Shown in pieces: positions 7,222 through 9,608 of a stretch of DNA of 9,608 nucleotides; position 1 is the stretch's first letter, and the number at the start of each line of letters is the position of its first letter. A program made the translations under genes and the position numbers. Source of the stretch: Acididesulfobacillus acetoxydans (GTDB lineage: Bacteria; Bacillota; Desulfitobacteriia; Desulfitobacteriales; Desulfitobacteriaceae); NCBI RefSeq assembly GCF_900016645.1, contig NZ_CDGJ01000084.1; one strand, written 5' to 3'. The notes beneath the pieces were generated by a model. The model was not told the DNA's origin and ran no database searches. It was given only the letters and a program-made list of their open reading frames with translations.

Positions 7222-7342
7222 CCGTCTCACTGGGTAGTAATGCCCCTTGAAAAATTTTTTCAGCAACCATGCGCTCCAGACGCCCTTCCTCCTCTTTTAT
7301 TGCAAATACTAAGCCTTAAAAATAAAATATAAGATTTCTGAA

Positions 7343-7605
7343 TTACCACTTCGATATTTCAAGAAAAGCCTGACTGGATTCCGCAGCCAGTAACGCTTTC
7401 ACCTTATCCTCATCCAAAAGGATATCGGTAAGCTGTTCCAACAGGTCAATGTGTGCATCCTGATCGACGGCAGATAGCGTGATAATCAGTTTAATGGGGT
7501 CGAATATCTCAGATCCGAAATTAATAGGCGGATTCAGCGTGAAAAAGCTTAGAGCCATTTTCTTTGCTCCAAATTCCGGCCGGGTGTGTGCAAGTGCAAT
7601 GTGCA
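7343..7605 (-). pseudogene. C-terminal fragment of a PTS IIA protein (UlaC/SgaA-like)
   Basis: About 87 codons to the TAA stop encode the last 60% of a EIIA type-2 domain. It starts just before the active-site histidine (HIALAHTRPEFG), passes SFFTLNPPINFGSE and the second conserved histidine in DAHIDLL, and ends in ISKW. The first 55-60 residues of the domain are missing. Upstream the frame runs into a different gene piece with no believable start: the nearest ATG in frame (7648) lies within the HAD piece. It resembles the intact IIA at 4500-4934 but differs enough to be a relic of another PTS, not a recent copy. Without its N-terminal half it should not fold or accept phosphate normally. Confidence 0.8.
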
Positions 7606-7760
7606 GTAGCAAGGGCCAATTTAAGGCCCTTGCTTTTAACAGATTCAATAAATTCAGTTACGCCCTTTTTAGCCGGAAGAGTATTGATCCGCGGTATAAA
7701 TAGGTTTTGTGTGTCTTCCGTAAATTTCTGTCTGTCGATTATCACGCCCTGCTCTTTTTC
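7602..7760 (-). pseudogene. Internal fragment of a beta-phosphoglucomutase-like HAD hydrolase
   Basis: About 53 codons read without stop from EKEQGVIIDRQKF through FIPRINTLPAKKGVTEFI to SKGLKLALATA. This matches the stretch of HAD subfamily IA proteins (beta-phosphoglucomutase/sugar phosphatase type) that leads up to motif II, whose usual form is 'GiklAlATsS'. Motif I with the nucleophilic aspartate and everything after motif II are absent. The piece is joined to an IS66-like scrap on its 5' side in another frame, and to the IIA fragment on its 3' side in another frame. It cannot be functional. Identification rests on one motif and general pattern, so the exact subfamily is uncertain. Confidence 0.6.
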
Positions 7761-7866
7761 AGGGGTTTGAAACAAGCCCTTCTTTGACCCGGATAAAGTC
7801 CCGGCGGACATGAAGCCAGCACAGCTGACGCAGAATCTGACCGTCTAAAACGACATAAGCGGGATA
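7759..7866 (-). mobile_element. Fragment of an IS66-like transposase
   Basis: About 35 codons, in frame with the HAD gene before them, read YPAYVVLDGQILRQ then LCWLHVRRDFIRVKEGL and a TGA stop. The 'CWaHvRRdF' signature is typical of the DDE domain of IS66/ISBst12-type transposases. No inverted repeats or rest of the element are seen. It supplies a false C-terminus to the phosphatase upstream and marks the point where a mobile element or a deletion broke the locus. Confidence 0.6.
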
Positions 7867-8484
7867 ACGCAGGGCTTCCCCTTTGGAGGCGTCTTGTGAG
7901 ACAATTTCCAAATGCTTGTCATTACTCTGCACAAAGCAGTAGTAACTCCTATACTTTGCCTCATGTTCTGCGTTAAATTCCGCGACAGCTTCGGGATTTC
8001 CAGAAACGAGCAGTTTCATGATCGGCCGCTCCATGAGCAGGGAATTATTTCGAGGGGAAAATGGCCAATTATCAACGATCTCCGCCCGGACTTTCTCCAA
8101 ACTCCAATGGAAATCCAGCCGAGTTTCATCCTCCAGCGGATTTTTCTTCAGCACAATGCCGTCGGCGAAGTAGAAACTCACGTGGAGTCCTTCGGTTTCG
8201 GCATGTTCAATTAAGGGAACAAGCCCCTCGGTCTGCAGAGGCAAGCGAAGCCAAGGAGGAGCCCCCGGTTTTTCGACCCAAGCTCCGTTAAGACCAATCA
8301 AAGGCATTTCCGTACCGATTGAACTCGCATAACTTTCTAGTGAAGAAATAAGCCTTCCTGAGGCCAAGGTCACGCGAATTCCCTGTTTTTGCAGTCTGTG
8401 CAAAGCCGAAAGAACTTGCGGAGGAATCCTTTTCTGATCGTCGACTAAGGTCCCATCCACATCCAGACAAACCAAACGTACCAT
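7867..8484 (-). pseudogene. Cof-type HAD-IIB sugar phosphatase, 3'-truncated
   Basis: This is the first 206 codons of a Cof/YbiV-type phosphatase of the HAD superfamily, cytoplasmic enzymes that dephosphorylate sugar phosphates or similar small molecules. Motif I is LDVDGTL (D8 and D10), motif II is TLASGR (39-44), the cap domain spans about 80-185, and motif III is the lysine of DASKGEAL (198-205). Motif IV, GDGxNDxxML, should follow about 20 residues later, with another 50 residues to the end; both are missing. Instead the frame continues into the transposase scrap and stops, giving a 241-residue chimera. The start ATG at 8484 has a strong AGAGGAGGG ribosome site, so the 5' end is intact. 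Loss of the magnesium-binding motif IV predicts no phosphatase activity. Confidence 0.85.
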
Positions 8485-8615
8485 TGGCCCTCCTCTTTAA
8501 TAAATAGAACGGGTTATGTAAGATAATCTAAGCTTAGCACAAAGCCGTTGGTTTAGACAGAAAACAAACGTTAAAAAACACATTATTCTTATGGCAAAAA
8601 ACAAACAATTGGCTA

Positions 8616-8637
8616 AAAGCCCCCGGAATAAGGCTTT
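8616..8637 (-). terminator. Terminator-like hairpin upstream of the HAD gene
   Basis: AAAGCC (8616-8621) pairs with GGCTTT (8632-8637) around a 10-base loop. On the minus strand the stem is followed after about 11 bases by TTTGTTTTTT, a late and imperfect T-run. It may end transcription coming from the ptsI side before the HAD gene. The stretch from 8485 to 8610 holds a 10-bp palindrome CTAAGCTTAG (8528-8537) and no gene. Confidence 0.4.
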
Positions 8638-8644
8638 ATAGACA

Positions 8645-8950
8645 ATTGCCAGTATCACCACATAAAATTGGCATCCCATATACGGCTCTGCTGCGCACGC
8701 TCACCTTGCGCCAGAGCTGCGTACTCGGAGGCTCCGCTAACGCACCTAACCTCAGGGTATTCCTGCATGTGAACCCTGATGCCTGTTTTAACGCTGCGCC
8801 TTCTGCGTGCGCGGACGCTCCTTTGCCCGAAAGGTTCGCTAAGGAGCCACGACCGAATAAATTTTCTAGGGGTGGCCCGGACGGACGGCGTAATTCCATT
8901 CACCGTGGAATTGAGAATACTCGATTTGGACTTCGGCCAGGTCAGTACCA
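8645..8950. repeat. Cluster of perfect hairpins, probable dispersed structured repeat; no gene
   Basis: At least five stems follow each other in G+C-rich sequence: GCTCTG/CAGAGC (8685-8690, 8712-8717) enclosing GCGCA/TGCGC; TGCGT/ACGCA (8718-8722, 8740-8744) enclosing CGGAG/CTCCG; TCAGGGT/ACCCTGA (8752-8758, 8773-8779); GCTCCTT/AAGGAGC (8817-8823, 8841-8847); and AATTCCA/TGGAATT (8892-8898, 8906-8912). Several frames on both strands are open for 60-100 codons, but they are low-quality, Arg/Ser/Ala-rich and lack ribosome sites, so I do not call genes. The pattern suits a non-autonomous repeat element or a multi-hairpin RNA. A single copy is in this window, so repetition elsewhere is an inference. 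Confidence 0.5.
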
Positions 8951-9016
8951 TTTACACTAAATAATCTTCACTCCTTGAGAAAAACTAGTTCAGGGATATG
9001 ATGATGAGGAAATATT

Positions 9017-9135
9017 GACTTCCCCCTACTGGTGGGACTGGAAATCCAACTTAAACGTGTTTTCGGCTAACCATCCTACTTGGAGCGCTACACGTTAGGC
9101 TATAACGTCTTAGCACCGGAGTTGGATTCAGGGAC
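9017..9135. ncRNA. Candidate structured element: three-way junction plus hairpin, possibly a transposon end
   Basis: An 8-bp outer stem AATCCAAC/GTTGGATT (9043-9050, 9121-9128) encloses a 7-bp stem AACGTGT/ACACGTT (9054-9060, 9090-9096) and a 4-bp hairpin GCTA/TAGC (9099-9102, 9111-9114). All arms are perfect and nested. On the minus strand the junction is followed at once by TCCC-loop-GGGGGAAGTCAA (about 9017-9037), which resembles the right end of IS200/IS605 elements, where an omega RNA ends. No tnpB or tnpA gene is present. It could instead be an unknown RNA in the ptsI 3' region. Strand and function are open. Confidence 0.35.
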
Positions 9136-9143
9136 TAACCAAT

Positions 9144-9160
9144 GTCCGTTTTTTTCGGAC
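9144..9160. terminator. Hairpin just after ptsI (right copy)
   Basis: GTCCG (9144-9148) and CGGAC (9156-9160) pair around a loop of seven T, 14 bases after the ptsI stop on the minus strand. There is no T-run after the stem on that strand. On the transcript GGAC could also pair with a GTCC further on (9132-9135), giving a competing hairpin. A weak 3'-end structure is the safest reading. Confidence 0.3.
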
Positions 9161-9173
9161 GGCTCCTGTTTTA

Positions 9174-9608
9174 CTAAACCTCCTCTGAGATCCTAAGAAT
9201 TTGCAAAGTCTCTTCGATCTCCGCCGCCGTACCTAGCGCCAAGACCTCCGTCACTCGCGCCTGGGCCTCCGCGTAGTTCAGCCTGCCCAGCAGTTCCCGC
9301 GACTCCAATACAGATATCGCGCTCATGCTGAATTCGTCGAGCCCCATGCCCAGCAGCAACGGGATCAAAGCTTGATCGCCGGCCGCCTCCCCGCACATCC
9401 CGACCCAAATCCCGAACTTGTGCCCGTTTTCAATCACCTGTCGCACCAGGCGCAAAACTGCCGGATGATAAGGGGTATACAGAGATGCAATCTTTCCATT
9501 GAGCCGATCTACCGCCGTCGTGTATTGAATCAGATCGTTGGTCCCGATGCTGAAGAAGTCCACTTCCCGAGCCAGCACGTCGGACATGACGGCGGCCGCC
9601 GGAATCTC
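9174..9608 (-). CDS. ptsI: PTS Enzyme I, C-terminal part, enters from right edge
   Basis: These 144 codons are the end of a second Enzyme I gene whose start lies beyond the right edge. The PEP-binding C-terminal barrel is plain: EIPAAAVMSDVLAREVDFF, then SIGTNDLIQYTTAVDRLNG, YHPAVLRLVRQVI, and the catalytic cysteine in GMCGEAAGD, followed by LLLGMGLDEFSMSAIS. These match the E. coli protein almost word for word. It ends normally with a TAG stop at 9174-9176. Reading starts at the edge with GAG ATT in frame, so no start is assigned; the internal ATG at 9587 is not a start. It is G+C-rich like the ptsI piece at the left edge. Since both pieces point the same way, they are two genes unless the molecule is circular, in which case the ends still do not join in frame. 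Confidence 0.95.
   Translation of the reverse strand, partial: EIPAAAVMSDVLAREVDFFSIGTNDLIQYTTAVDRLNGKIASLYTPYHPAVLRLVRQVIENGHKFGIWVGMCGEAAGDQALIPLLLGMGLDEFSMSAISVLESRELLGRLNYAEAQARVTEVLALGTAAEIEETLQILRISEEV

Noticed and set aside
7144..7332. A 62-codon plus-strand frame between the regulator and the IIA piece
   Set aside because: It covers the candidate promoter, the tandem repeat and the bidirectional terminator, and has no ribosome site.
8497..8679. A 60-codon hydrophobic open frame on the minus strand
   Set aside because: No ribosome site, and it crosses the terminator-like hairpin and the A+T-rich region before the HAD gene; no family resemblance.
8670..8720. GAGCCGTATATG on the minus strand, like the start of a group II intron domain V
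   Set aside because: The complementary half needed for the domain V hairpin is absent and there is no reverse transcriptase gene nearby.
8636..8964. Several overlapping open frames of 60-104 codons on both strands
   Set aside because: They lie across the hairpin cluster, lack ribosome sites, are low-complexity in Arg, Ser and Ala, and overlap each other; they are by-products of G+C-rich sequence with few stops.
1..9608. The window as a complete small circle joining the two ptsI pieces into one gene
   Set aside because: The left piece ends after two bases of a codon and the right piece begins in frame, so direct joining breaks the frame, and the sum of about 252 codons is less than half of an Enzyme I.

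Overview
The window looks like a chromosomal stretch from a Firmicute, probably a clostridial or Peptococcaceae-type spore-former. The reasons are strong AGGAGG-type ribosome sites, GTG and TTG starts, an HPr that keeps the regulatory serine of the HPr kinase/CcpA system, and a MtlR/LicR-type PTS-controlled activator. The genus is a guess. Every supported gene lies on the minus strand, so transcription runs from high to low coordinates.

Right part (9608 to 7343). The C-terminal quarter of a PTS Enzyme I (ptsI) enters from the right edge and stops at 9174. About 690 bases without a gene follow. They hold a small three-way-junction fold (9043-9128), a cluster of perfect hairpins (8685-8912) that looks like a dispersed structured repeat, and a terminator-like hairpin near 8616-8637. 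Next comes a graveyard of gene pieces: a Cof-type HAD phosphatase cut off before its last motif, a scrap of IS66-like transposase, a scrap of a beta-phosphoglucomutase-like HAD protein, and the C-terminal half of a PTS IIA protein. A bidirectional terminator (7186-7221) closes this block.

Central and left part (7183 to 1). A tandem 9-bp repeat and a candidate promoter precede an intact operon: an activator with two HTH regions, two PRDs, EIIB-like and EIIA-like domains; then separate PTS proteins IIA, IIB and IIC of the ascorbate (Ula/Sga) family; a two-subunit transketolase; an HPr; and the start of a second Enzyme I that runs off the left edge.

Together the genes form a nearly self-contained sugar system. 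Enzyme I and HPr pass phosphate from PEP to IIA and IIB, IIC imports and phosphorylates the sugar, and the split transketolase moves a two-carbon unit from the product into the pentose phosphate pathway. No isomerase, epimerase, dehydrogenase or lactonase is present between transporter and transketolase, which suggests that the imported sugar is a ketose whose phosphate is already a transketolase donor. The substrate cannot be read from the sequence. Both window ends lie in ptsI genes of the same orientation, so the region is flanked by two Enzyme I copies.
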